From the NCBI RefSeq assembly GCF_009834565.1, contig NZ_CP019428.1, forward strand, positions 5,332,001 through 5,396,000: 64,000 nt of DNA, read 5' to 3'. This stretch comes from Pseudomonas sp. R76. GTDB lineage: Bacteria; Pseudomonadota; Gammaproteobacteria; Pseudomonadales; Pseudomonadaceae. This document shows positions 1 through 7,837 of the stretch, one piece after another (within the stretch, counting starts at the first letter, position 1; the number at the start of each line of letters is the position of its first letter). The translations under genes were made by a program, and so were the position numbers. The notes under the pieces are model-generated. The model worked only from the letters and a program-made list of their open reading frames with translations. It was not told the DNA's origin and searched no databases.

Positions 1-631
1 TGCCACGGCGGATCGACGAGGCCACTTCGGCGTCCAGCGCCGCGCCGGAGCCGGTGCGGAAGTTGACGAAGGTGTCGGTCAGGCCATAGGCCTTGAGCTT
101 CTGGCTGTTGACGATTTCCGAGGTCCAGCCGGTGGGGCTGTTGAGGAAGCGGCCTTTGCTTGGGTCTTCGGGGTCGCGGAACACGTCCTTGTAACGCGAC
201 AGGTCGGCCACCGACTTGAGGTCCGGCGCCAGGGGCTTGATGCCGCGCTCGGCGTCGCCCTTGATCACGTATTCCGGCACCCACCAGCCTTCGGTCGCGC
301 CTTTGACCGTATCGCCCAGGCCGAACACTTTGCCTTCGCCCTCCGCCTTGACCCACGCCGGACTGCGCCCGGCCCATTCTTCGCCGATCACTTGGATGTC
401 GTCCTTGGCCAGCGAGGCTTCCAGGCTCACGGTGCTGCCGGGCAAAGTGTCGGTGGGCAGGCCGTAGCCTTTCTCGACAATCAGGCGCAGTACTTCGGTG
501 ATCAGGCTGCCACTTTCCCAGGTGATGTCGCCGAAGTGGATCGGTTTGACGGCATCGGCGGCGGGGGCTTGCTGGGCCAGGACAGCGAGTGCCAGCAGCG
601 AGCCGCCGAGCAGTTTTTTAATTGTTTTCAT
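1..631 (-). CDS. ABC transporter substrate-binding protein, glycine betaine/quaternary amine type (partial)
   Basis: Leftward gene whose C-terminal part lies beyond base 1; about 210 N-terminal residues are visible. It opens with a Sec signal peptide (MKTIKKLLGGSLLALAVLA, cleavage near APAADA). The mature part (HFGDITWESGS, GEEWAGRSPAWVKAEGEGKV, TEGWWVPEYVI, NSPTGWTSE) is typical of the OpuAC/ProX family, which binds betaine, choline or related compounds in the periplasm. The ATPase and permease genes are not in view. The start is the ATG at 629-631, just beyond a hairpin repeat that separates this gene from the TonB receptor. The substrate cannot be told from this fragment; the family call is firm. 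Confidence 0.85.
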   Translation of the reverse strand, partial: MKTIKKLLGGSLLALAVLAQQAPAADAVKPIHFGDITWESGSLITEVLRLIVEKGYGLPTDTLPGSTVSLEASLAKDDIQVIGEEWAGRSPAWVKAEGEGKVFGLGDTVKGATEGWWVPEYVIKGDAERGIKPLAPDLKSVADLSRYKDVFRDPEDPSKGRFLNSPTGWTSEIVNSQKLKAYGLTDTFVNFRTGSGAALDAEVASSIRRG

Positions 632-649
632 GCAGAACCTCGTGGTGAT

Positions 650-755
650 GATCGTTCCCACGCTCCGCGTGGGAATGCAGCCCCGGACGCTCTGCGTCCA
701 ACAGGTGACGCAGAGCGTCACAAGAGGCATTCCCACGCAGAGCGCGGGAACGATC
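650..755. repeat. Four-hairpin intergenic repeat (family B), copy 1
   Basis: The element starts GATCGTTCCCACGCTCCGCG and ends as its inverse. It contains four arms, each a small palindrome around ACGCTCYGCGT. Four other copies lie at 5197, 23129, 31492 and 57481. Here it fills the space between the betaine-type binding protein and the TonB receptor. Confidence 0.85.
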
Positions 756-765
756 GGTGAGCGGG

Positions 766-3402
766 TTAAAAGTCATAACTGAGCCGCGTGTAGTAAAACG
801 CCCCTTCCGGCGCGGTCGGTGACAGGTAGCTGTATTGCTGGCCCGGCGTCTGGCGCAGGCGGCTGTTGAAGTCGTCGGGTTTGCTGTCGAACAGGTTGTT
901 CACGCCCACCGACACGCGCAGTTGCTGGGTGAAGGCGTAGTTCACGTCGAGGTCGGTGGTCCATTGCGCGCTGAAGACTTGGTCGTATTGCGCGTTGGTC
1001 TCGCTGGCCGCGTATTTGCGGTATTTGCCGTAGCGCGTTTGGTTGAGGGCGATGGTCCACTGGTTGAGCCTGTGCACCGCGCCGAACACCAGTTTGTCTT
1101 CGGGGTAGCCGTGCTCGATAAAGCCACGGGCTTCGCGGGTCAGCACTTCGAAACCGTTGGGGTTTTCGTGGACTTTCTCAATCGTGGTGCGCGCCTTGGT
1201 GTAGCCGGCCGACAGCGCCAGGTCACCGAACTGCGCGAGGTCCAGGTTGTACTTGCCGACGATATCGACGCCGCGGGTGCGGGTGTCGGCGGCGTTGGTC
1301 ATGAACTGCGCCCACGAGTACTGGCCGTAGCCGGCATTGGTGAGGATCTGCTCGGCCAGCGGCCCGGAAATGCCGCCGCTGAACAGCAGGCGATCACGAA
1401 TCGAGATTTGATAGGCGTCGATGGTCAGCGAGGCATTTTCGGCCGGTCGCAGCACCAGGCCCAACGAGTAGTTGGTCGACTTCTCCGGCTTGAGCGGTTG
1501 CGCGCCGAGGGCACGCGCCGCCGGGTTGTCGGCCGGCAGCATGCGCGTCAGCACCGGGTTGCCGTTGGCATCGAGGTTGGTGGTGGTGGTCCACGAGGTG
1601 CCGATCTGCCCCAGGCTTGGCGCGTGATACGCGTTGTTGACCGTGGCGCGCACGCCCACTTGCGGGGTGAAGTCATACCGCGCCGAGAGCTTGCCGGTGG
1701 TGGCCGAGCCGAAGTCCGAATAGTGCTCGGTGCGCCCGGCCACGCCGACTTGCAGCTTGTCGGTGACCTGGTTTTCGAGGCCGAAATACACGCCGCCCAC
1801 ATCACGTTTAAACGTGCCGGCGTCGTCCGGAGTCAGCCCGGAGGCTTGCACCGCGCCGACCTGCACGCCATCGATACCGCCGTAGGAATAGGAGTCGTAG
1901 TCGCCGGCTTCGAGGCGATATTGCTCGTGCCGATAGGCCACGCCCGCCGAGACGGTCAGCGGGTGGCTGGACCAGTTCACGTCCAGATCCTTGGCGTAGT
2001 CGAGGGTGATGTTGGTCTGGTCGTTGACCAAGGTCGCGACGTTGAACTTGGTCGGGCTGTTGGCGCCGTAGCTCGGGTTGACCGTGTTGAAGGCCAGCTC
2101 GTCGTGCTCGTCGCGACCATAGGTGGCGCTCAGGTCGAAGCGGCCAATGCTGTCGTCTTCATAGCGCGTACCGAGGGTGATGGCGCCGTCTTCGTAGCGA
2201 TAGCGGTACTTGGGAATCGTGCCGCCGGGGTAGATCGACGCGACGTTGTTCGGGCTGCTGGCCAGCAGCGGCGGCGTGTTGTTCACCGACGTGTCCTGGC
2301 CGAAGGTGGCGAAGCTGTAGACGCGCCATTGGTCGTTCAGGCCGATCTCGGCGTTGGCCGCCAGGTTGTATTTGTCGCGCCCGGCGCCGCCCCAGCGCGG
2401 GTCTTGCACGCGGCCGTCGGCGACGTACGTGTCGCCAATGTCGTCGGGCTTGTTGTTCAGGGTGTTGAAGCTCAAGGTCAGGAAGCCGTCGCCCGGCAGG
2501 CCAATGCCATACCAGCCATCGGTGGTTTTGCTGAAGCCGTCGCCCTGGGCGTATTTGCCCAGTTGCGTATTGACGCCGCCACCGCTGTCGCGCTCCTTGA
2601 GCACGATGTTGACCACCCCGGCCACCGCGTCGGAACCGTACTGCGCCGAGGCGCCATCACGCAGCACTTCGACGTGGTCGATGGCGCTGATGGGGATCAT
2701 GTCGAGGTCGACCGGCTGCGCGCCAATAAACGGCACGCCACCGGAGATATTCACCACCGCCGAGGTGTGGCGACGCTTGCCATTGATCAGTACCAGCGTC
2801 TGGTCAGGCGACAAGCCACGCAACGAAGCGCCCTTGGGGTCTTGCCCGCGGGTGGCGCTGTTGTTCTGCGGAAAGTTGAACGACGGCAGCAGCTGGAACA
2901 ACGCCTGGTTGAGGCTCGTGGCGCCGGTTTGCTTGAGTTCTTCGGCGTTGATCACGTCGACCGGGGCGCTGCTGGTCAGCGCGGTGGCGTTGCTGCGCCG
3001 GGTGCCGATGGCGACCACGCGGTCGAGGGTCGGCGCCTGCGCGGCACTGGTCTGCGCCTTGACGCTGCTGGTGGCGCCTTTGGCTGCGCCTTCCTTGATG
3101 ATGAACGCACCGTCCGGGCTGACTTGCACTTGCAGGCCGGTGCCCTTGAGCGCGGCGTCCACCGCCTGATGCGCCGACAGCGAACCGTCGACCGTGGCCG
3201 AGGAATAATTGCCCAGTTGCGGCGTAAAGGAGATCACTTGGCCGCTTTGGCGGCTGATGTTCAGCAGCACTTCATCCAGCGGGCCGGGTGCAATGTGGTA
3301 GACCTGACGCGCGTCTTCGGCGCTGGCGGCAAACGAGAAAAACAGGCTGGCCAACGGCACCAGGGCAAAGGTTCGAAGCGGCACACGGTTGAACTGATTC
3401 AC
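766..3402 (-). CDS. TonB-dependent outer-membrane receptor with N-terminal signalling (STN) domain
   Basis: Outer-membrane siderophore-type receptor of 878 residues. After a signal peptide (cleavage after FSFAASA) comes an STN domain (YHIAPGPLDEVLLNISRQSG...GAFIIKEG, about residues 30-110), then a TonB-box/plug region (LVLINGKRR, HVEVLRDGASAQYGSDAVAG), then a beta-barrel ending in ...YTRLSYDF with the usual terminal Phe. The STN domain plus the adjacent fecR- and fecI-like genes mark it as a transducing receptor: ligand binding outside would release the sigma factor inside. The GTG start at 3400-3402 is chosen because a GGGGGGAG ribosome site lies just upstream and the signal peptide begins there. 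The ligand is unknown. A REPIN lies between it and fecR. Confidence 0.9.
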   Translation of the reverse strand: MNQFNRVPLRTFALVPLASLFFSFAASAEDARQVYHIAPGPLDEVLLNISRQSGQVISFTPQLGNYSSATVDGSLSAHQAVDAALKGTGLQVQVSPDGAFIIKEGAAKGATSSVKAQTSAAQAPTLDRVVAIGTRRSNATALTSSAPVDVINAEELKQTGATSLNQALFQLLPSFNFPQNNSATRGQDPKGASLRGLSPDQTLVLINGKRRHTSAVVNISGGVPFIGAQPVDLDMIPISAIDHVEVLRDGASAQYGSDAVAGVVNIVLKERDSGGGVNTQLGKYAQGDGFSKTTDGWYGIGLPGDGFLTLSFNTLNNKPDDIGDTYVADGRVQDPRWGGAGRDKYNLAANAEIGLNDQWRVYSFATFGQDTSVNNTPPLLASSPNNVASIYPGGTIPKYRYRYEDGAITLGTRYEDDSIGRFDLSATYGRDEHDELAFNTVNPSYGANSPTKFNVATLVNDQTNITLDYAKDLDVNWSSHPLTVSAGVAYRHEQYRLEAGDYDSYSYGGIDGVQVGAVQASGLTPDDAGTFKRDVGGVYFGLENQVTDKLQVGVAGRTEHYSDFGSATTGKLSARYDFTPQVGVRATVNNAYHAPSLGQIGTSWTTTTNLDANGNPVLTRMLPADNPAARALGAQPLKPEKSTNYSLGLVLRPAENASLTIDAYQISIRDRLLFSGGISGPLAEQILTNAGYGQYSWAQFMTNAADTRTRGVDIVGKYNLDLAQFGDLALSAGYTKARTTIEKVHENPNGFEVLTREARGFIEHGYPEDKLVFGAVHRLNQWTIALNQTRYGKYRKYAASETNAQYDQVFSAQWTTDLDVNYAFTQQLRVSVGVNNLFDSKPDDFNSRLRQTPGQQYSYLSPTAPEGAFYYTRLSYDF

Positions 3403-3481
3403 TTTGGCTCCCCCCAAGGAAACTCGAGAACGCTGCTCCCCGCAGCGCTTACGGGAGTGATGTGGGTTGGTGGGGGCAAAA

Positions 3482-3499
3482 CTTGCAGACCGTTTGGTT
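3482..3499 (-). promoter_or_regulatory. Candidate ECF-sigma promoter motif upstream of the TonB receptor
   Basis: On the minus strand this reads AACCAAACGGTCTGCAAG, 80 bp upstream of the receptor GTG. The same 18-mer with one mismatch occurs at 7089-7106 upstream of the fatty acid desaturase. An AACC core is typical of -35 elements of ECF sigma factors. The assignment to the neighbouring FecI-like sigma factor is inference. Confidence 0.45.
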
Positions 3500-3539
3500 A
3501 TGTCCTTAGAACCCACATTTGAGCAGCGAACCCAACCCC

Positions 3540-3626
3540 TGTGGGAGCTGGCTTGCCTGCGATGCACACAACTCGGTCTCACAGTTGAACCGAGTCGATG
3601 CCATCGCAGGCAAGCCAGCTCCCACA
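3540..3626. repeat. REPIN-like inverted pair (family A) between fecR and receptor
   Basis: Two inverted copies of TGTGGGAGCTGGCTTGCCTG with an intervening loop. This is the dominant short palindrome family of the window. Confidence 0.88.
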
Positions 3627-3643
3627 TTGACCGAGGACGTCCG

Positions 3644-4582
3644 TCAGGCCGCATTGATGGTCACCCACAACCCGGTGCGGCGGGTGATGTGGATCGGCAA
3701 GGTGCGCGCCAGGGTGTCGAGGATTTGCTGCGGGTTGTCCAGCCGGTACAGGCCGCTGACGCGCAAGCCGGCGACTGACGGATCCAGGCGCAACACGCCA
3801 CTGTGATAGGGCCGCAATGCGTCGATGACTTCCGCCAGCGGGCGGTCGCGCACTTGCAGGAAGCCGTCGACCCACGCGGTGGCGCTGGCGGAACTGGCCT
3901 GTACCGGGCCGAAACCGGCGCGGTCGTAATGCACTGCATGCCCGGCGGCGAGTTGCAGGCGCTCGCCGCCGTGGCTGTCGATCTGCACGGCGCCGTTGAG
4001 CGCAACGACCTGGCCCTGCCCTTCGCGCTCGCGCAGCAGCAAGCGGTTGCCGTAGGCGCGCAATTGCGCCTGGTCGGTCTGGATCAAAAAGGGTCGGTTG
4101 CGATCACTGGCAACCTTGGCCAGCAACTCGCCTTCGCGCAGGCGCACCAGGCGCCGTTGCGGGTCGAACTGGATATCCGCCGCGCTTTGCGCGTTGAGCA
4201 GCAACTCACTGCCATCGGCCAGCGTGACGGTGCGACGCTCGCCGGTGCCGGTGCGGATATCCGCCGTCAACTCGCAGAGGCCCAAAGGTTTGTTCAGCAG
4301 CGCGGCGCCTATGGCCACGCCCGCGCCCGCCAGCGCGATCTGCAACACATGCCGGCGACTGGAAGGCGCCTCCAGCGCCTGCTGCAAGACTTTGCCGCTG
4401 ACACCCTGGCCGAGTGGCACCTGGAACACGCCCAGGCGCGTTTCCAATTGCTGGCACAAGGCGTCATGACGCGGGTCGGCGGCGCGCCATTGGTGATAGC
4501 GCTGCCAGTCCGCCGCCGTGGCGTCCCCTGAGCGCAGCAGCACGTACCAGCGCGTGGCGCTGTTGATCAATTCGTCGTTCAT
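3644..4582 (-). CDS. fecR: FecR-type anti-sigma factor / sigma regulator
   Basis: Inner-membrane regulator of 312 residues that should bind the FecI-like sigma factor in the cytoplasm and the STN domain of the receptor in the periplasm. The N-terminal DUF4880-type segment (INSATRWYVLLRSGDATAADW) is followed by a single membrane segment (VLQIALAGAGVAIGAALL), the FecR domain (RTVTLADGSELLLN, VRLREGELLA) and a C-terminal STN-like domain (PLAEVIDALRPYHSGVLRLD). The ATG at 4580-4582 overlaps the sigma-factor stop by four bases (ATGA), so the two are translationally coupled. It may act as anti-sigma, activator, or both, as FecR proteins do. Confidence 0.9.
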   Translation of the reverse strand: MNDELINSATRWYVLLRSGDATAADWQRYHQWRAADPRHDALCQQLETRLGVFQVPLGQGVSGKVLQQALEAPSSRRHVLQIALAGAGVAIGAALLNKPLGLCELTADIRTGTGERRTVTLADGSELLLNAQSAADIQFDPQRRLVRLREGELLAKVASDRNRPFLIQTDQAQLRAYGNRLLLREREGQGQVVALNGAVQIDSHGGERLQLAAGHAVHYDRAGFGPVQASSASATAWVDGFLQVRDRPLAEVIDALRPYHSGVLRLDPSVAGLRVSGLYRLDNPQQILDTLARTLPIHITRRTGLWVTINAA

Positions 4583-5088
4583 TCCAGGCACAGCCGCAGG
4601 CAACGGTTGAGGGCGCGGGCCATGTAGTCGCTGACCGAACGCTGGGAAATGCCCAGTTCGGCGGCGATCTCGGGGTAGGTCAGGCCATTGAGTTGCGACA
4701 GCAGGAAGGTCGCCTTGACCTTGGCCGGCAAGCCGTCGAGCAGTTGGTCGATGGCTTGCAGCGCTTCAAGCATTTGCGCCAGGTTTTCGGGAGACGGCGC
4801 GGTGCAGGTTTCGTCGTTGTCCAGGGCATCGAGGTAGGCGCGATCCAGGTCACGCCGGCGCCACAGCTGGTACATCAGGCGTTGGGCGATGGTGGTGAGC
4901 AAGGGACGGGGCTGACGGATCGGCAGCACGCCCGGCGAACTCAGCAGTTGGACGAAGGTGTCGGCGGCGATGTCTTCGGCGTGTGCACGCGAATCGAGGT
5001 GGCGGTGCAAACGGCTGCACAGCCAGTCGTAATGACTGCGGAACAATCCGCCCACGTAATCGCTGTGAGAAGTGTCGGCGCCGGACAT
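4579..5088 (-). CDS. fecI: FecI-type ECF RNA polymerase sigma factor
   Basis: A 169-residue sigma factor. It has a region 2 (VGGLFRSHYDWLCSRLHRHLDSRAHAEDIAADTFVQLL...PRPLLTTIAQRLMYQLWRRR) and a region 4 helix-turn-helix (LPAKVKATFLLSQLNGLTYPEIAAELGISQRSVSDYMARAL), the normal content for the iron-starvation FecI group. It heads the sigma-FecR-receptor order of cell-surface signalling systems. The 108 bp upstream are AT-rich up to a hairpin repeat; I could not define a convincing Fur box there. Likely targets are the receptor and perhaps the desaturase operon, which share a promoter-region motif. Confidence 0.93.
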   Translation of the reverse strand: MSGADTSHSDYVGGLFRSHYDWLCSRLHRHLDSRAHAEDIAADTFVQLLSSPGVLPIRQPRPLLTTIAQRLMYQLWRRRDLDRAYLDALDNDETCTAPSPENLAQMLEALQAIDQLLDGLPAKVKATFLLSQLNGLTYPEIAAELGISQRSVSDYMARALNRCLRLCLE

Positions 5089-5196
5089 AGTGGCTCCATC
5101 TGAGTAGGTTGCGCGTTATGTCCGGTGTTCCGGTGGAGCGATCCTAACAAGGCTGCTTATTCTTTAATAATATTTAAAAGGTATTTTTATATAACC

Positions 5197-5309
5197 GATC
5201 GTTCCTACGCTCTGCGTGGGAATGTAGCCTTTGACGCTCTGCGTCAGTGCTTGAGAGGGTGACGCGGAGCGTCACGGGAGGCGTTACCACGCAGAGCGTG
5301 GGAACGATC
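5197..5309. repeat. Four-hairpin intergenic repeat (family B), copy 2
   Basis: Same architecture as the copy at 650. Its left end lies upstream of the sigma-factor gene. Its right terminal GATCA overlaps the stop codon of the PhnD-like gene, which ends inside the repeat. Confidence 0.85.
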
Positions 5310-6099
5310 AGCGCAGGTCGGCGTAGCCGGCGTTGGCGGCGTATTGCTGGTAGGCCAACAGCACGTGATAGTCGTCTTCGCTGGCGGGCAGTACTTCTTG
5401 GATGCCCAGGGTTTCGACCACCTGCGGCAAATCCTGCAACGCCAGGTTCATCGCCTCACGAATCCGGAGCACCTGTTCGTCGCTCAACTGCAGCGGCCCG
5501 ATGTAGGGCAAGGTCGGGCTCGGCGCGCTGTGGGTGACGATGCGCAGCCCCGCCACTTCCTGCGGGGCGAACCGCGCGAGGTAGTCGTAGGTGACGCTGT
5601 CGATGGCGGCGAGGTCGGCGAGGTTTTCGCGTAGCCAGCGCAGGCTTTCGCGGTGGGCGCCGCTGCTGCCGAGGCTGGCGAAGAAACGCCCGTCGCGCTG
5701 CAATGGCGCAAGGCGTTCGCGCAGCAGGTTCATGCCGCTGTTGGAGTCGTAGCCGTTGATCACGCCGCGGCTGTTGTAGAAGTCGGCCAGGGCGACGCGC
5801 GGGTTGTCGTCGCGGGTCAGCAGCAGGCTGCAATGCTCGGCTTTGCTGCTGTGGGCCAGCTCGTAGCGTGGGCGACCAATCACGCGCACCTGGCCGCGCA
5901 GTTGGGTCATCAGCGGGTAGCCGCAGGTTTGCGTGACTAGCAGTTCGGGCGCCAGCCACAGGTCGTGCAGGTCGAGGTGGTCAGCGTTGCGACGGGTCAG
6001 GTTCAAGCGCTCGAAGATGCGCGCCAGCCACTGTTGATTGGCCTGTTGCACCGCTGCGGGAGCCACGTACATCAGCAGCTCGGCGTAGTGTTCACTCAT
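5308..6099 (-). CDS. PhnD/SsuA-like substrate-binding protein without a visible signal peptide
   Basis: A 263-residue protein of the phosphate/phosphonate-binding fold. Visible features include LLVTQTCGYPLMTQL, a central VALADFYNSRGVINGYDSNS segment and SLGSSGAHRESLRWL, all typical of PhnD-like periplasmic binding proteins. The N-terminus (MSEHYAELLMYVAPAAVQQA) has no Sec or lipoprotein signal. No ABC ATPase or permease accompanies it. It may therefore be a cytosolic ligand sensor or depend on an unrecognised export route. It lies nine bases downstream of the desaturase and is probably co-transcribed with it. The fold call is fairly sure; the ligand is unknown. Confidence 0.75.
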   Translation of the reverse strand: MSEHYAELLMYVAPAAVQQANQQWLARIFERLNLTRRNADHLDLHDLWLAPELLVTQTCGYPLMTQLRGQVRVIGRPRYELAHSSKAEHCSLLLTRDDNPRVALADFYNSRGVINGYDSNSGMNLLRERLAPLQRDGRFFASLGSSGAHRESLRWLRENLADLAAIDSVTYDYLARFAPQEVAGLRIVTHSAPSPTLPYIGPLQLSDEQVLRIREAMNLALQDLPQVVETLGIQEVLPASEDDYHVLLAYQQYAANAGYADLR

Positions 6100-6108
6100 G
6101 GTCGTCTC

Positions 6109-7038
6109 TCACGCAAAAGGGTGCCGCGGGCTGTCGATGGCCTTGAGGCCGTGGAGGCTGATCAACTGGCCGTAACCTTGCACCAGAAAGCCCCCGCTGC
6201 GCGCCACCCATTGTTCGCGGCGCGCGTGGTAGACCGTGGGCAGCAAGTACCAGGGCAGTTTCGGCAAGTCGTGGTGCACCAGGTGCAGGTTGTTATTGAG
6301 GAACAGCCAGGTCCACGGCCAGGACGCTTCGTTGAGGACGGTGCGCTGTTCCGGTTGCAGGTGCGGGCGGTGTTCATAGTAGGAACGGATCGACGCCAAG
6401 GACAAGGCCGGCGCGGTGACCAGAAGCAGGTAATGCCACACCGGCAAGGCGCTGTAGTGGGCGATAAAGCTGAGCATCAGCAGGGTCACGGCGCCGTGGC
6501 ACACCCACATCGGCCACACCTGTGGCAGGCGTCGAAACTCATGCCGGGCCAGGCGGCCAATCGCCAAAGGCGCGGCCAGCAGGAAGCGGCCCAATACGGT
6601 TTTGGTCAGCCAATGCACGCCGCGTTTAAACAGCGCGCTGTTATCCCATTGGGATTGATTGAGGTAGCGGCTTTCCGGGTCGATGCCCGGCAGCGTCAGG
6701 TCTTCATCGTTGTGGTGCAACAAGTGGCTGTCGCGGTACAGCGTGTAGGGATACCACACGGCAAACGGTGCATAGCCGAGCAGTTTGTTTACGAGAAGGG
6801 AACGGGTGGGATGGCCGTGAAGCAATTCGTGTTGCACCGACAGCCACAGCGTCACCAGCGGAATCAGCAACAGCGTGCTCAGCCACACGCCCAGCCAGGG
6901 GCTGGCGAACATCACGCTGAACCAGCCGGCATACACGCCGATCAGCACAAGCCAGGTCGGCCATTCGGTTCTGGCAGTAAAACTGTGCGCCAGGGCTTCG
7001 ATTTCCCGGCGATGGGTCAGATCAAGGTAGTTGGCCAT
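6109..7038 (-). CDS. Membrane fatty acid desaturase
   Basis: A 309-residue integral membrane di-iron desaturase. The three histidine boxes are present: HELLHGHPTR, HLLHHNDED and NNNLHLVHHDLP. They alternate with hydrophobic stretches such as WLVLIGVYAGWFSVMFA and LSTLLLIPLVTLWL. Such enzymes introduce a double bond into acyl chains (or oxidise related lipids) using electrons from a redox partner, which is not encoded nearby. It is followed at nine bases by the PhnD-like gene. Its upstream region carries the 18-bp motif found upstream of the TonB receptor. The exact substrate and double-bond position cannot be read from sequence. Confidence 0.88.
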   Translation of the reverse strand: MANYLDLTHRREIEALAHSFTARTEWPTWLVLIGVYAGWFSVMFASPWLGVWLSTLLLIPLVTLWLSVQHELLHGHPTRSLLVNKLLGYAPFAVWYPYTLYRDSHLLHHNDEDLTLPGIDPESRYLNQSQWDNSALFKRGVHWLTKTVLGRFLLAAPLAIGRLARHEFRRLPQVWPMWVCHGAVTLLMLSFIAHYSALPVWHYLLLVTAPALSLASIRSYYEHRPHLQPEQRTVLNEASWPWTWLFLNNNLHLVHHDLPKLPWYLLPTVYHARREQWVARSGGFLVQGYGQLISLHGLKAIDSPRHPFA

Positions 7039-7088
7039 CGGCAGCTCAGAGCAGGTGTTTCCTGCTCTGTGCAGCGAGACCCGAAAAT

Positions 7089-7106
7089 CTTGCAGATCGT
7101 TTGGTT
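7089..7106 (-). promoter_or_regulatory. Candidate ECF-sigma promoter motif upstream of the desaturase
   Basis: On the minus strand this is AACCAAACGATCTGCAAG, 51 bp upstream of the desaturase ATG. It is identical at 17 of 18 positions to the motif upstream of the TonB receptor (3482-3499). Flanking bases also partly agree (an AAG block 5-8 bases further upstream, and a T-rich stretch downstream). Confidence 0.45.
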
Positions 7107-7119
7107 CTAAGCTTGTAAC

Positions 7120-7236
7120 TCAGTGACCGAACAGGCCTGTCTCGGTTTTCTTGGCTTTCTTGTCGGCGCGTTTTTCATCGGCGGTTTTTGCCGGTTTCTT
7201 CTTCGCGGCTTTCTTTGAATCCATACCTTTGGCCAT
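7120..7236 (-). CDS. Small lysine-rich protein (38 aa)
   Basis: A 38-codon gene from ATG 7234-7236 to TGA 7120-7122, translating as MAKGMDSKKAAKKKPAKTAD then a second basic half ending GLFGH. About one third of residues are Lys or Arg, with Ala/Lys repeats resembling the AlgP or histone-H1-like tails of pseudomonads. The reading frame is intact, and the bias toward AAG/AAA-GCC codons is consistent with translation. A weak Shine-Dalgarno (TTCAG) lies upstream. It could bind nucleic acid or ribosomes; I do not recognise a named family. Confidence 0.6.
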   Translation of the reverse strand: MAKGMDSKKAAKKKPAKTADEKRADKKAKKTETGLFGH

Positions 7237-7339
7237 GATGCATGCTCAACTGAAGGGGATGTAACACTGGGTATACCACCTATTGCCCCGCAGAACGCGC
7301 TTATAATTCTCGGCCCTTGAAACCGCTGGCTTGAAGAGC

Positions 7340-7771
7340 ATGCCCGAACTGCACATTGAACCGCTGGCAGAGCCGCTGTGGCCGCTGCTGAACAAGTTTT
7401 ATCGCCGCCATGATTCGTCGATGAAGGCCATCAAAGGTGGGCGTTTATGGGTGGCGCGCGACGGTGAAATTGTGGCCGGGCTGTGCCTGAGCCCGGTGGT
7501 GGGTGGGCAGTGGCTGACCGGCGTGTTTGTCGACCCGGCGTATCGTGGCCAAGGGTTGGCGGCGCGCTTGATTCTGCAGGCGGTCGCTGACGTGGAAGGG
7601 ACCGTCTGGCTGCTGTGCCATCCGGATTTGGAAGCGGTGTATCAGCGCATGGGGTTCACTCAAGACACGCTGTTGCCGCAATCCCTCAGCGAACGGTGGG
7701 TGCGCTACAAACGTAACAAGCCAATGATTGCGATGGGGCTTATAACCAACGCAAAGGTCGACCTCGGATAA
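7340..7771 (+). CDS. GNAT-family N-acetyltransferase
   Basis: A 143-residue acetyl-CoA-dependent acetyltransferase. The core motif A is clear: LTGVFVDPAYRGQGLAARLI (the R-G-Q-G-L-A pyrophosphate loop), followed by motif B-like LLCHPDLEAVYQRMGF. The acceptor is unknown. I prefer the ATG at 7340 over an in-frame TTG three codons upstream, because the domain starts right after it. The gene stands alone, with the leftward lysine-rich gene on one side and a secreted methyltransferase on the other. Confidence 0.85.
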   Translation: MPELHIEPLAEPLWPLLNKFYRRHDSSMKAIKGGRLWVARDGEIVAGLCLSPVVGGQWLTGVFVDPAYRGQGLAARLILQAVADVEGTVWLLCHPDLEAVYQRMGFTQDTLLPQSLSERWVRYKRNKPMIAMGLITNAKVDLG

Positions 7772-7837
7772 TGTGTGATCGGCCGGTAGAACGCCCATGC
7801 TAGCCTCGACGGCACAGTGGCCTCTTACAGGATGATC

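Noticed and set aside
835..3522. Long open frame antisense to the TonB receptor (895 codons)
   Set aside because: It is the mirror of a well-supported GC-rich gene, has no family features and no ribosome site; long antisense frames are common in Pseudomonas genes.
5089..5196. Fur box upstream of the FecI-like sigma factor
   Set aside because: The DNA is AT-rich, but I could not align it convincingly to the Fur consensus.
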